In this document: positions 9,123 through 18,227 of the stretch, in pieces
Numbering within the stretch: position 1 is the first letter of the stretch
Layout of the letters: the number at the start of each line of letters is the position of its first letter
Origin: Pacificibacter marinus
GTDB taxonomy: Bacteria > Pseudomonadota > Alphaproteobacteria > Rhodobacterales > Rhodobacteraceae
Assembly (NCBI RefSeq): GCF_900109555.1
Contig: NZ_FNZV01000011.1
Coordinates: forward strand, 1,813-65,812
DNA length: 64,000 nt
Reading direction: 5' to 3'
The notes under the pieces: generated by a model
Databases searched by the model: none
The model's input: only the letters and a program-made list of their open reading frames with translations
What the model was told of the DNA's origin: nothing
Made by a program: the position numbers and the translations under genes

Positions 9123-9970
9123 TCCTTGTTTTTGGAAAAACCGGACAAGTCGCCACGGAACTTCAGACGCTTTTGCCCGATGCGACATTCCTTGGACGCG
9201 ATCAAGCTGATTTGACCGATCCCTACGCGTGCTTTGCCGCTATTATGACTTTGAAACCTGAGGCGGTCATCAATGCGGCCGCTTACACAGCAGTGGATAA
9301 GGCCGAAGAAGACGAAGATACTGCGGCTTTGGTCAATGGGACGGCGCCTGCGGAAATGGCTAAAGCGTGTGCCGCGTTGGATATTCCTTTCGTGCATATT
9401 TCCACCGATTACGTGTTTGATGGGACGGGCGACATGCCTTTTGCCACCGATCATCCGACTGCCCCGCTGGGAGCTTACGGGCGCACAAAATTGATGGGCG
9501 AAGACGGCATCCGCAACGTAGCGGGCAGTTTTGTCATTTTGCGCACCTCTTGGGTGTTTTCGGCGCATGGTGGTAATTTTCTAAAATCAATGCTGCGGCT
9601 TGGCGCGGGGCGTGACAAGTTGACTATTGTGGCTGACCAAATCGGTGGGCCAACACCAGCCCGCGCTATTGCTGAGGCCTGTGTCAACATTGCCGAGCGC
9701 CTTAAAAAAGACCCAAATACAGCTGGAACGTATCATTTTTCTGGGGCACCCGATGTCAGCTGGGCCGATTTTGCACGGGCAATTTTTGACGCGGCTAAGA
9801 TCACTTGTGTGGTCGAAGATATCCCAACATCAGCCTATCCCACACCAGCCAAGCGGCCTGCGAACAGCCGGATGGATTGCTCAACTACGACCGACGTTTT
9901 TGGCATTACCCGCCCCAACTGGCGGGACGCTGTTCGCATCACACTTCAAGAACTGGAGAATTCCCAATGA
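9119..9970 (+). CDS. rfbD: dTDP-4-dehydrorhamnose reductase
   Basis: Last step of dTDP-L-rhamnose synthesis, NAD(P)H-dependent reduction at C4. The N-terminus [14 protein letters not shown] is the cofactor loop, ISTDYVFDG holds the active-site Thr/Asp, and YGRTKLMGE gives the YxxxK pair. 283 residues is normal. The ATG at 9119 overlaps the rfbB TGA, which decides the start; the same frame is open further upstream inside rfbB but makes no sense there. Confidence 0.94.
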   Translation: MILVFGKTGQVATELQTLLPDATFLGRDQADLTDPYACFAAIMTLKPEAVINAAAYTAVDKAEEDEDTAALVNGTAPAEMAKACAALDIPFVHISTDYVFDGTGDMPFATDHPTAPLGAYGRTKLMGEDGIRNVAGSFVILRTSWVFSAHGGNFLKSMLRLGAGRDKLTIVADQIGGPTPARAIAEACVNIAERLKKDPNTAGTYHFSGAPDVSWADFARAIFDAAKITCVVEDIPTSAYPTPAKRPANSRMDCSTTTDVFGITRPNWRDAVRITLQELENSQ

Positions 9971-10863
9971 CACAGCGCAAAGGTATCATCTTGGCTGGCG
10001 GCTCAGGGACGCGGCTTTATCCGCTGACCATGGCGATTTCAAAGCAGCTTATGCCGATCTATGACAAGCCCATGATCTATTATCCTTTGTCTGTGTTGAT
10101 GCTGTCCGGAATTCGCGAAATTGCGATTATCACCACGCCACAGGATCAAGATCAATTCAAACGGCTTTTGGGTGATGGATCTCAATGGGGTCTTACGATC
10201 ACTTATATCACGCAGCCGTCGCCAGACGGATTAGCTCAGGCCTATATTCTTGCAGAAGATTTTCTGGATGGCGCGCCATCCGCGATGGTGTTGGGTGACA
10301 ACATTTTCTTTGGTCACGGGCTACCTGAAATGCTTGCTGCCGCTGACAGCAAAGACAATGGCGGTACGGTTTTTGGGTATCATGTCGCCGACCCTGAACG
10401 CTATGGCGTGGTGAAATTCGACGATGACGGAACAGTGGAACAAATCATCGAAAAGCCAGATGTGCCGCCGTCGAATTATGCGGTCACAGGGCTGTATTTC
10501 CTTGACGGCGATGCACCGCGTCGCGCGAAACAGGTCAAGCCATCTCATCGTGGCGAATTGGAAATCGTGACACTTTTGGAAAGCTATTTGCACGATGGCA
10601 CCCTATCGGTTGAGCGGATGGGGCGCGGCTATGCTTGGCTTGATACAGGTACGCATGGGTCGCTTTTGGATGCGGGTAATTTCGTGCGCACTCTTTCAAC
10701 TCGCCAAGGTATGCAATCGGGTTGCCCCGAAGAAATCGCTTATATGCTGGGTTGGATCGATGACGCCAAAATGGCCGAACACGCTGAGATATTTAAGAAA
10801 ACAGATTATGGGAAATATTTGAAAAGTCTTCTGCGCACAGGCCCAACATCAGACATGATATAA
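9967..10863 (+). CDS. rfbA: Glucose-1-phosphate thymidylyltransferase
   Basis: First step of dTDP-L-rhamnose synthesis: dTTP plus glucose 1-phosphate gives dTDP-glucose. The nucleotidyltransferase loop is LAGGSGTRLYPLT near residue 10, followed by SKQLMPIYDKPMIYYPL and VLGDNIFFGHGL. 298 residues is the normal length. The ATG at 9967 overlaps the rfbD stop by four bases. Last gene of the operon; a terminator-like hairpin follows. Confidence 0.95.
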   Translation: MTQRKGIILAGGSGTRLYPLTMAISKQLMPIYDKPMIYYPLSVLMLSGIREIAIITTPQDQDQFKRLLGDGSQWGLTITYITQPSPDGLAQAYILAEDFLDGAPSAMVLGDNIFFGHGLPEMLAAADSKDNGGTVFGYHVADPERYGVVKFDDDGTVEQIIEKPDVPPSNYAVTGLYFLDGDAPRRAKQVKPSHRGELEIVTLLESYLHDGTLSVERMGRGYAWLDTGTHGSLLDAGNFVRTLSTRQGMQSGCPEEIAYMLGWIDDAKMAEHAEIFKKTDYGKYLKSLLRTGPTSDMI

Positions 10864-10865
10864 AG

Positions 10866-10886
10866 GCTGCCGTACGCAGCATTTTT
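10866..10886 (+). terminator. Terminator after rfbA
   Basis: GCTGC (10866-10870), five-base loop CGTAC, GCAGC (10876-10880), then ATTTTTC. Short stem but well placed, three bases after the rfbA stop; it may also serve the converging LacI-type gene. Confidence 0.55.
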
Positions 10887-10939
10887 CTTGGTTGGACCCG
10901 TCTGCGGTTTGGTGTTTCCCTTGTTGCTCGTTAAGCTGC

Positions 10940-11953
10940 TTAAAGTTGTGTCGCTGGGTAAAGTTCAGGTTGCACCATTTCTAAGACTGGGGGACTTTGT
11001 GTTTCCAGTAAAGCAAAGGCGCGTTGGACCAACATTTGGTGTCTTTGTCGCATCATATGCACCGGAAATCGTAACAATTGTCCAAGGGGTTCATAGTCGA
11101 AACATCCGATGGCACAGGCGGTCAATTCGTCTTGTGGCAAGGTTGCGAGAAACCGCAATGTGCCTTCGAAGACAGAATCTGAGTTGATAAACAATCCGCC
11201 AGGTAATCCGCCAAGCCGTTGATAAAGCGCGCTGATGGTATCTGTCGCCGCATCCATGTCATAGCTGGTCGCCAAGATTTGCGCGGGGTCAACTTGGCCT
11301 ACATGTGCATACATCGCGGCACGAAATCCTTCGACGCGATTGGCCGTTGAGGGAAGGGACTGATCGCCGCCTAGAAAATAAACTGTGTCCTGAGGTCCGG
11401 TCCCGAGATGGGACATTGAACGAATGATTTCGCGGGTCAATATGTTGGCGCCAGTGCGGTTATCAGTCACCACTGAGGGTGCTAGGGCACAGGGTTGGTC
11501 AACAAAAACATGTGGAATATGTGCGGCTTGGCATTGGCGACTGAGGTCTTCAGGTGACACGGTTCCGACAAAAAATATAGCGTCGATAGACCATGCCATG
11601 AGGTCTGCAACTGTGGTGCGTTCTTCTTCGGGATTACGCTCTGTGGTGATGATGACAGGGCACTGGCCGCGTGCGCGTACTTCGCGTGAAAATGTATTGG
11701 CAATGTTCGAGAAAAACCGATTGTGTTCGGGCATCAACAACGCGACCAGCCCCGAACGAGATGTGCGCAGGGCGCGTGCTTGCAGATTCGCCGAATAGCC
11801 GTGCTCGCGCGCGACTTCGATGATTTTTTCGGCAGTGGCTGCGCTGATCCTGCGCTTTTTCCATGTGCCGTTTAATGCTGCACTTACCGTTGAGGGCGAG
11901 GCCCCAACACGTTCGGCAATATCATAAATCGTATTTTTTTGTATTTTTTTCAT
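10940..11953 (-). CDS. LacI-family transcriptional regulator
   Basis: 337 residues with the LacI helix-turn-helix at the N-terminus (TIYDIAERVGASPSTVSAAL) and a periplasmic-binding-protein-like effector domain. It is divergent from the sugar ABC operon starting at 12184, so it most likely represses that operon and responds to its sugar or a phosphorylated product. The shared 230-bp region holds two matching palindromes (12034-12053 and 12110-12129). The ATG at 11953 has no strong Shine-Dalgarno. Confidence 0.9.
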   Translation of the reverse strand: MKKIQKNTIYDIAERVGASPSTVSAALNGTWKKRRISAATAEKIIEVAREHGYSANLQARALRTSRSGLVALLMPEHNRFFSNIANTFSREVRARGQCPVIITTERNPEEERTTVADLMAWSIDAIFFVGTVSPEDLSRQCQAAHIPHVFVDQPCALAPSVVTDNRTGANILTREIIRSMSHLGTGPQDTVYFLGGDQSLPSTANRVEGFRAAMYAHVGQVDPAQILATSYDMDAATDTISALYQRLGGLPGGLFINSDSVFEGTLRFLATLPQDELTACAIGCFDYEPLGQLLRFPVHMMRQRHQMLVQRAFALLETQSPPVLEMVQPELYPATQL

Positions 11954-12004
11954 ACAGTTATGACTTTCTCGGTTGCCTCAATCCACGATATTTTTCATGG
12001 TATC

Positions 12005-12033
12005 TTGACAGTGTGCCTACATTAAGTGTTAAT
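12005..12033 (+). promoter_or_regulatory. Promoter of the LacI-controlled sugar operon
   Basis: TTGACA (12005-12010), 17 bases, then GTTAAT (12028-12033). The first operator starts on the next base, so a bound repressor would cover the start site. Confidence 0.6.
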
Positions 12034-12053
12034 TTGCAACATCGATTGTGCAT
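12034..12053. promoter_or_regulatory. LacI-type operator O1
   Basis: TTGCAACATCGATTGTGCAT, an imperfect palindrome that agrees with O2 at 16 of 20 positions, directly downstream of the -10 hexamer. Confidence 0.6.
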
Positions 12054-12109
12054 GTCATGATCGCACTGCCACATTCTCGGAAACGGGTTTGTGGTTTTTA
12101 AAGCCTCAT

Positions 12110-12129
12110 TTGCACAATCGGTTGTGCAA
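12110..12129. promoter_or_regulatory. LacI-type operator O2
   Basis: TTGCACAATCGGTTGTGCAA: perfect 8-base half-sites TTGCACAA/TTGTGCAA around TCGG. It lies 76 bp from O1, in the 5' leader of the operon, a spacing that would allow looping. Confidence 0.65.
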
Positions 12130-12183
12130 TAGGGTAATTTAAATGAGATAGGCATGTGGGCCACGCCTGCATGGAGGGAGGAT

Positions 12184-13170
12184 ATGATGAAAAAACTGAC
12201 CACACTGGTGAGCGCTCTTGCTTTGACCGCAGGCTTCGCGTCGACTGCTGCAGCTGAAACAAGCATGGGCATTGTTGTAAAAATTGGCGGCATTCCATGG
12301 TTTAATGCGATGGAAGATGGCATTGAACGTCGGGCTAAAGAGCTTGGCATTGACGCCGAAATGATTGGCCCTGTGTCCGCAGATCCTGCGTTGCAGGTGC
12401 AAGCGATTGAAGATTTGATAGCCAAAGGCGTTGACGTGATTGGTGTTGTACCAAATGACGAAGCCGCGCTTGAGCCCGTTTTGAAAAAAGCACGTGATGC
12501 GGGTATTATCGTGATTTCGCATGAAGGCCCTGGTCTGAATAACGTTGACTGGAACTTTGAACTTGCATCAGCGTCAGGCTTTGGCGAAGCGCATGCCAAA
12601 CTGTTCTCGGAAATGACACCGGACGCCGGCACATACGCGGTATACGTTGGCTCGCTGACAGTGCCATTGCACAATGCTTGGGCCGATTCTGCCATTGCAT
12701 GGATGGAAGAAAACCGTCCTGACATTAAAATTGTCGGCGACCGCTACGGCGTTGCAGAAAACGTGGATGACAGTCGTTCAACCGCATTGGATTTGATCGC
12801 TGCGAATGCTGATCTTAAGGGTTTTCTTGCCTTTGGTAGCCAAGGTCCAATCGGGGCAGGGCGCGCTGTAGAAGAGCGTCGCAAAGTTGGTGAAATCCAA
12901 GTGCTTGGGCCATTTTCCCCAGGCCAAGGCCGCAAGATGGTACACGCTGGCGTGCTGACGGGTGGCTACATGTGGAACCCCGCACAAGCGGGCGAAGTGT
13001 TTGTAACTTTGGGTGACATGCTGGTTAACGGCGAAACTCTTGAAGCGGGCATGGATATTCCAGGTCTTGGCATCATCAATCCTGACGTTGAAGCCAAAGA
13101 TATCATCACCGACAACTTGCTCGAGATTAACGAGCAGACTGTGGACGAGTTGGCCGACAAAGGTCTCTAA
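12184..13170 (+). CDS. Sugar ABC transporter substrate-binding protein
   Basis: Periplasmic binding protein of the ribose/rhamnose/autoinducer-2 type (PBP type 1). The signal peptide ends near TAAAE at about residue 24, and the mature part starts with SMGIVVKIGGIPWFNAMEDG, the usual first strand and helix. 328 residues. Two adjacent ATGs (12184, 12187) follow a GGAGGGAGG; either may be used. First gene of an operon with one ATPase, two permeases, an epimerase and a kinase. The ligand is unknown; the enzymes suggest a ketose or a short polyol. A hairpin after the gene may raise its mRNA level over the rest. Confidence 0.9.
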   Translation: MMKKLTTLVSALALTAGFASTAAAETSMGIVVKIGGIPWFNAMEDGIERRAKELGIDAEMIGPVSADPALQVQAIEDLIAKGVDVIGVVPNDEAALEPVLKKARDAGIIVISHEGPGLNNVDWNFELASASGFGEAHAKLFSEMTPDAGTYAVYVGSLTVPLHNAWADSAIAWMEENRPDIKIVGDRYGVAENVDDSRSTALDLIAANADLKGFLAFGSQGPIGAGRAVEERRKVGEIQVLGPFSPGQGRKMVHAGVLTGGYMWNPAQAGEVFVTLGDMLVNGETLEAGMDIPGLGIINPDVEAKDIITDNLLEINEQTVDELADKGL

Positions 13171-13182
13171 GTTTCCTCCCAG

Positions 13183-13211
13183 CGGACGGGTTGCCCTATG
13201 GCGCCCGTCCG
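13183..13211 (+). terminator. Intercistronic hairpin between binding protein and ATPase
   Basis: CGGACGGG (13183-13190) pairs with CCCGTCCG (13204-13211), 13-base loop, then TAATTTTCT. Probably a leaky terminator or mRNA-stabilising stem that keeps binding protein in excess over the membrane parts. Confidence 0.55.
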
Positions 13212-13234
13212 TAATTTTCTCACAGGAGTTTTCT

Positions 13235-14740
13235 ATGACAACTGCCCCGGCAGATCAGTTTGCCCTGCGCTTACACAAGGTATCCAAGGCCTTTGGTGGC
13301 GTGCAGGCGTTGAACCAAGTCGATTTCGAAGTCCGCGCAGGTGAGGTGCATTGCCTAGCTGGTGAAAATGGCTGCGGAAAGTCGACTTTGATCAAGGTCG
13401 TAACAGGTGTGCATCAACCTGAAAAAGCCGAGTTGATTGAACTGTTCGGTGAAGCCGTTGGACAGATTAGTCCAGTGCTGGCCCGTCAACTTGGTGTCTC
13501 TGTTATTTGGCAAGATTTGGCTCTTTTTCCACATATGACTGTGGCTGAAAATATCGCGTTTGACGACATGGTTGGGCTGCGTCCGCGCTCGGTTAAATAC
13601 CGCGAAATGATCACACGGTCCGGTGATGTTTTGGCGCGTCTTGGTGTGCAGATGGATTTGTCTGCACCGCTCAACGATCTGCCGATTGCTCAGCGACAAG
13701 TGGTGGCGATTGCCCGCGCGTTGATGAACGATGCCAAATTGATTTTTATGGACGAACCGACAGCGTCTTTGACGCAATCGGAAACAGATCGCTTGCTCGA
13801 CATCGTGCGCAAACTGTCAGCGGACGGGGTTGCTATTGTTTTTGTCAGCCACCGTTTGGCCGAAGTTTTGGACATCGCCGAACGCGTCACTGTGGTGCGC
13901 GATGGCAATTTGGTCGGCGTTTATCCGACCGAGGGCATGACGCAAGCGCGGCTTGGTGAATTGATGACAGGGCATTTGATCGAGAATGCTGTCGTCGCCC
14001 GCGATTTGCCCGACGCACCTGTGGTGTTTGAGGCCGAAGGCCTCGCGCGGCACGGTGAATTTAGCGATGTATCGTTGAAAATCCGTGCGGGAGAGGTGCT
14101 GGGCCTGACTGGATTGATCGGGGCAGGGCGCACCGAATTGGCCCATGTGATGATGGGCATGCGCAGTGCTGATTCTGGCCACATGTTATTGAATGGCGCG
14201 GCCTATGCGCCATCACATATTCGCAGCGCAATTAAGCAAGGTATGGCCTATGTGTCCGAGGATCGCTTGTCGCTTGGTTTGCTGCAAAAACAATCCATTG
14301 CAGATAATACGGTGATCTCTGTGCTGCACAAATTGACCACTGCTACAGGGTTGATTTCATACACGCGTAAGGCGGATTTGGTCCGCCATTGGATACGCGA
14401 ATTGGGCGTCAAAATAGGCGCGCCCGAGGATGCGATTTCAACGCTGTCTGGTGGCAACCAACAAAAAGTCGTCTTGGCCAAATGGCTGGCAACTGAACCT
14501 AAATTACTGATCCTCGACAGTCCCACCGTGGGCGTTGATGTGGGCGCGCGTGCGGGAATTTTTCGCATTGTGCGTGCGCTGGCCGACGAAGGGCTGGCGA
14601 TCTTGCTTATTTCTGATGAGGTGACCGAGGTCATGTTCCATTCCGACCGCATTTTGCACATGGCCGATGGTCGAATTGTGCAAGAATACGATCCCCGCAC
14701 GATCACTGTGCCGCAACTTGAGGAGCGGATTTATGCGTAA
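13235..14740 (+). CDS. Sugar ABC transporter ATP-binding protein, two ABC domains
   Basis: RbsA-type energiser with fused nucleotide-binding domains, 501 residues. Domain 1 has Walker A GENGCGKSTLIKV and Walker B LIFMDEPTAS. Domain 2 has the degenerate loop GLIGAGRTELAHVM, signature LSGGNQQKVVLAKWL and LLILDSPTVGVDVGA, in which Ser replaces the usual catalytic Glu. The start is ATG 13235 with AGGAG nine bases before it; the same frame is open upstream but reads antisense-like sequence. It overlaps the first permease by eight bases. Confidence 0.92.
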   Translation: MTTAPADQFALRLHKVSKAFGGVQALNQVDFEVRAGEVHCLAGENGCGKSTLIKVVTGVHQPEKAELIELFGEAVGQISPVLARQLGVSVIWQDLALFPHMTVAENIAFDDMVGLRPRSVKYREMITRSGDVLARLGVQMDLSAPLNDLPIAQRQVVAIARALMNDAKLIFMDEPTASLTQSETDRLLDIVRKLSADGVAIVFVSHRLAEVLDIAERVTVVRDGNLVGVYPTEGMTQARLGELMTGHLIENAVVARDLPDAPVVFEAEGLARHGEFSDVSLKIRAGEVLGLTGLIGAGRTELAHVMMGMRSADSGHMLLNGAAYAPSHIRSAIKQGMAYVSEDRLSLGLLQKQSIADNTVISVLHKLTTATGLISYTRKADLVRHWIRELGVKIGAPEDAISTLSGGNQQKVVLAKWLATEPKLLILDSPTVGVDVGARAGIFRIVRALADEGLAILLISDEVTEVMFHSDRILHMADGRIVQEYDPRTITVPQLEERIYA

Positions 14741-15725
14741 CATTCTGCGCAGCTATACGATTGAAACACGTTTGGCGGTTGTATTGGCACTGATTTGCAT
14801 CGCTTTATCAGTGACCGCACCGCAGTTTGCCACACTGCCCAATTTGTCGTCTTTGATGAACCAAAGCGCGGTGAATCTGATTTGGGCCGTTGGTCTTTTG
14901 GTGGTTTTGATCGCCGGTGGGATCGACATTTCTTTCGCCGTAGCTTCATCTGTCGTGCAATATTTGGCAGCTAAATTATTGATGAGTGTCGGCGGCGGCA
15001 ATTGGGTGTTGGGATTTTTATTCTGCGGTTCTTTGGGCATCCTGTTGGGCTTGCTCAATGCGTGGTTGATCCACGGGTTTCGCATCATTTCCATTGTGGT
15101 GACGATTGCCACATTCAACGCATTTTTTGGCCTGCTGATGTTCTTTTCAGGTGGTCGAAACATCTATAATTTACCTGATTGGTGGACGGCGCGGATATTC
15201 ATTTTCGAACACCAAAATGACCAAGGCGTTTGGTCCGAACTGAACCTTTCTGTTGGCGTGATGGTTGTCTGTGTCATTGCCACTTGGGTTTTGATCCGAC
15301 GTACCAACATTGGCCGACAGCTTTATGCTTTTGGTGACAACCCCGAGGGCGCCCGGCGTGCGGGGGTGAACATTGCCGTCATGCAAGGTGTGGCATTTGG
15401 ATGGATGGGTCTGATGGCTGGCATCGCAGGTTTGATGCAGGTGAACATCTTTCAAGAGGTGGTGCCTAATGCGCTTTATGGTCGTGAACTTGATGTTTTG
15501 GCGGCTGTGGTTCTTGGCGGTGCGCGTCTTGGCGGTGGCAAGGGGACCATTTTGGGCTGTGTGTTGGGGGTGATGTTTGTTGCGGTCACTCAGAACGGGT
15601 TGAACCTTTTGGGGGTCTCGCCCTTTGCGTTCCAGATGATCATCGGTGCGGTCATTTTGGTTGCGATTTCAACATCAAACATGGATCTTTCGCAAATTAT
15701 GCGCCGCAAGGAGGCACGCTCATGA
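14733..15725 (+). CDS. Sugar ABC transporter permease 1
   Basis: BPD_transp_2-type inner-membrane permease, 330 residues, with about nine hydrophobic segments (for example LIWAVGLLVVLIAGGIDISF, the family's first conserved loop). AVVLGGARLGGGKGTILG is the conserved cytoplasmic segment near the C-terminus. GGAG lies before the ATG at 14733, which overlaps the ATPase stop. Forms the channel with the next gene product. Confidence 0.9.
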   Translation: MRNILRSYTIETRLAVVLALICIALSVTAPQFATLPNLSSLMNQSAVNLIWAVGLLVVLIAGGIDISFAVASSVVQYLAAKLLMSVGGGNWVLGFLFCGSLGILLGLLNAWLIHGFRIISIVVTIATFNAFFGLLMFFSGGRNIYNLPDWWTARIFIFEHQNDQGVWSELNLSVGVMVVCVIATWVLIRRTNIGRQLYAFGDNPEGARRAGVNIAVMQGVAFGWMGLMAGIAGLMQVNIFQEVVPNALYGRELDVLAAVVLGGARLGGGKGTILGCVLGVMFVAVTQNGLNLLGVSPFAFQMIIGAVILVAISTSNMDLSQIMRRKEARS

Positions 15726-16720
15726 CTTATCTTCGTCGCCTTACATCAGGCCCTAAGGGCGAAAATGCGGGGCTGTTTTTGATTTTGGCCGTGCTTATTT
15801 TGGGATTTTCCATTGCCTCTCCACGCTTTTTAACGGGTGCCAATTTGGGGTCTATGGGGTTTCAAATGCCTCTGCTTGGGTTGCTCACGCTTGCGATGCT
15901 TGCGCCTATTTTGTCAGGGGGATTGAACCTTGCCATTGTGTATACCGCCAATATTTGCGGGCTGACGTTGGCGTGGACGATCATGCATTTTGGTGGTGCA
16001 GATGCCGGCATTTTTGCATTCGTTTTAGGATGTGTTGCCGCGGTGATTGTTGGTGCATTGGCTGGTGCAATGATGGGCGCTGTGATCGCTTACGTTGGTG
16101 CGCATCCTATTCTTGTGTCGCTTGCGATGATGATTTTCTTGCGCGGATTGGGTGAGTTTCTCACACGGGGCAGAGATATATCGGGCTTTCCCGACTACAT
16201 GCGCGTGTTGGGGCACGGGTCATTGATGGCTGTGCCTATTCCGCTGATTTTGTTTGGTCTGGTGGCTTTCGCTTGGCATATTTTGCTGCGCCGCACCCCG
16301 CATGGATTTTCCACTTATATGACGGGATCAAACATGCAAGCTGCTCAATACGCTGGGTTAAATGCCAAGCGCACGCTTGTGTTGATCTACGCTTTGTCTG
16401 GCGTGCTCTGCGCGATTGCCGGCATTTTGATGGCCGCTCGGTTTAATTCAGTTCGGGTGGGTCACGGCGAAGCGATGCTGTTGATCACTGTGCTGGCTTG
16501 TTTCTTGGGGGGCATCGATCCGTTTGGGGGGCATGGGCGCGTTGTGCCTGTGATCTTGGCGTTGATCATTTTGCAGGTGTTGTCCTCTGGGCTGAACCTG
16601 ATTGGGGCGAACCAACATTTGGCAACTGCCGTTTGGGGCCTGTTTTTGATCGCCGTTATGGTGTTGCGATCTGATCAGTCCCGGCAACTTATTTTACTGT
16701 TTTCTCGAAAGGATACGTAA
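15722..16720 (+). CDS. Sugar ABC transporter permease 2
   Basis: Second BPD_transp_2 permease, 332 residues, all hydrophobic segments. LAPILSGGLNLAIVYTANI corresponds to the GGIDIS loop of its partner, and LACFLGGIDPFGGHGR to the C-terminal loop. Start and previous stop overlap in ATGA. Two different permeases in one operon suggest a heterodimeric channel. Confidence 0.9.
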   Translation: MTYLRRLTSGPKGENAGLFLILAVLILGFSIASPRFLTGANLGSMGFQMPLLGLLTLAMLAPILSGGLNLAIVYTANICGLTLAWTIMHFGGADAGIFAFVLGCVAAVIVGALAGAMMGAVIAYVGAHPILVSLAMMIFLRGLGEFLTRGRDISGFPDYMRVLGHGSLMAVPIPLILFGLVAFAWHILLRRTPHGFSTYMTGSNMQAAQYAGLNAKRTLVLIYALSGVLCAIAGILMAARFNSVRVGHGEAMLLITVLACFLGGIDPFGGHGRVVPVILALIILQVLSSGLNLIGANQHLATAVWGLFLIAVMVLRSDQSRQLILLFSRKDT

Positions 16721-17568
16721 TGGAAGGCTTTGGTGTACACACAAGCATGTGGACAATGAATTGGGACCGCGACGGTGCAGAGCGTGCTGTCAAAGGGGCC
16801 AAAAAATATGGGGTCGATTTCATCGAAATTCCAATGTTGCGCCCTGAAGATATCGACACAGATCACACTGCGAAGCTGATCGAAAAAAACGACCTGCGGG
16901 CCGTCTGTTCTTTGGGCTTGCCCGAACAATACTGGGCCTCTGTAAACCCAGAAGGCGCGATTGATTACCTTAAGCTGGCGATAGATAAAACAAAGGCATG
17001 TGGCGCGGAAGCATTGTCTGGCGTGACCTTTGGCGGCATTGGTCAGCGCAGCGGCACATGGCCAACTGAGGCCGAATACGACAATGTGGCCAAAGTGTTG
17101 GACGCTGGGTCTGCCTATGCAAAATCGGTTGGTCTGTTGTTCGGAATCGAGCCTGTGAATCGCTATGAAAACCACCTGATCAATACAGGTTGGCAGGCAC
17201 GTGACATGATTGAACGTGTGGGGTCCGATAACATCTTTATCCACCTTGATACGTATCACATGAACATCGAAGAAAAGGGCGCTGGCAACGGCATTCTGGA
17301 TGCGCGCGATTATTTGCGCTATATTCACCTATCAGAAAGTGATCGCGGCACACCGGGTGAAGGATGTTGCGATTGGGACGAAATTTTTGCCACACTCAAA
17401 GCCATTGATTTCAAAGGCGGGTTGGCGATGGAGAGCTTTATCAATATGCCACCAGAAATTGGCTTTGGTCTGGCCGTTTGGCGTGCTGTGGCAGACAGCC
17501 ACGATGAAGTGATGTCAAAAGGCTTGCCATTCTTGCGTAACAAAGCCGCGCAATATCGGTTGATTTGA
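16720..17568 (+). CDS. Sugar 3-epimerase, D-tagatose/D-psicose 3-epimerase family
   Basis: TIM-barrel, metal-dependent ketose 3-epimerase-like enzyme of 282 residues. By spacing, the four metal ligands of the family are all present: Glu144 (in IEPVNRYE), Asp177 (HLDTYH), His203 (IHLSES) and Glu238 (AMESF). The intervals 33, 26 and 35 are those of tagatose 3-epimerase. Likely interconverts C3 epimers of the imported ketose or its degradation product. The start overlaps the permease stop by one base. The actual substrate (C4, C5 or C6 sugar) cannot be read from sequence. Confidence 0.82.
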   Translation: MEGFGVHTSMWTMNWDRDGAERAVKGAKKYGVDFIEIPMLRPEDIDTDHTAKLIEKNDLRAVCSLGLPEQYWASVNPEGAIDYLKLAIDKTKACGAEALSGVTFGGIGQRSGTWPTEAEYDNVAKVLDAGSAYAKSVGLLFGIEPVNRYENHLINTGWQARDMIERVGSDNIFIHLDTYHMNIEEKGAGNGILDARDYLRYIHLSESDRGTPGEGCCDWDEIFATLKAIDFKGGLAMESFINMPPEIGFGLAVWRAVADSHDEVMSKGLPFLRNKAAQYRLI

Positions 17569-18200
17569 TGGCGATCGACACGACATTGGAGGGCCTCGTC
17601 GATGAGGCCCTTCGCTTGCTTGAACAGCCCGAACGGCAGTTTTTGGCCATCGCTGGCGCACCGGGATCGGGCAAAAGCACCACCGCTGATATGCTGCAGG
17701 CACGTTTGGATGAGATCCACCCAAATGCGGTGGAAATCTTGCCCATGGACGGGTTTCATTTTGATGACGCCGTGTTGAACGCGCGGGGGCGCCGCCCATG
17801 GAAGGGTGCACCTGACACGTTTGATGTCGGCGGGCTTGTGTCTGTGATTCAGCGTTTGCGCGCCAACGAAGATGCTGTTGCGGTGCCTGTATTTGACCGC
17901 GCCCTTGAGATTTCGCGCGGCTCCGCCCGCTTAATTGGGCAGGACACGAAACTGATAATTGTCGAGGGCAACTATCTTTTGTTGGATCGTGCCCCTTGGA
18001 CGCAATTGGCAACACTGTTTGATGTCACCGTGATCGTTGATGTTCCACCAGAGGTTCTGGCCGAACGTCTGCGCGCGCGCTGGGTTTCGTATGACCTAAG
18101 CGATGATCAGATTCGTGAAAAACTGCAAAGCAATGATTTGCCCAATGGGGCCACTGTGCGCAATGAAAGCCGCTCGGCGGATTTTACCTTGCACCAATAA
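17568..18200 (+). CDS. P-loop sugar kinase, FrcK/uridine-kinase-like
   Basis: 210 residues with P-loop AGAPGSGKSTTADM near residue 30, then a substrate region LPMDGFHFDDAVLNARG, the GxPDTFD stretch (GAPDTFDVGG) and IIVEGNYLLL. These are hallmarks of the PRK/uridine kinase group and of the FrcK protein found in rhizobial fructose ABC operons. It probably phosphorylates the imported sugar or its epimer. The true start is ATG 17568 (TGATG junction), not the TTG one codon before. Last gene of the operon. Confidence 0.8.
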   Translation: MAIDTTLEGLVDEALRLLEQPERQFLAIAGAPGSGKSTTADMLQARLDEIHPNAVEILPMDGFHFDDAVLNARGRRPWKGAPDTFDVGGLVSVIQRLRANEDAVAVPVFDRALEISRGSARLIGQDTKLIIVEGNYLLLDRAPWTQLATLFDVTVIVDVPPEVLAERLRARWVSYDLSDDQIREKLQSNDLPNGATVRNESRSADFTLHQ

Positions 18201-18227
18201 ATATCATGACTGTATGCACGGCATCCT

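Noticed and set aside
8742-9568. Minus-strand ORFs across rfbB/rfbD
   Set aside because: Entirely antisense to two well-supported overlapping genes, with no recognisable domain.
11958-12725. 255-codon minus-strand ORF over the binding protein gene
   Set aside because: Ser/Met-rich antisense frame; it would cover the operators and most of the clear binding-protein gene.
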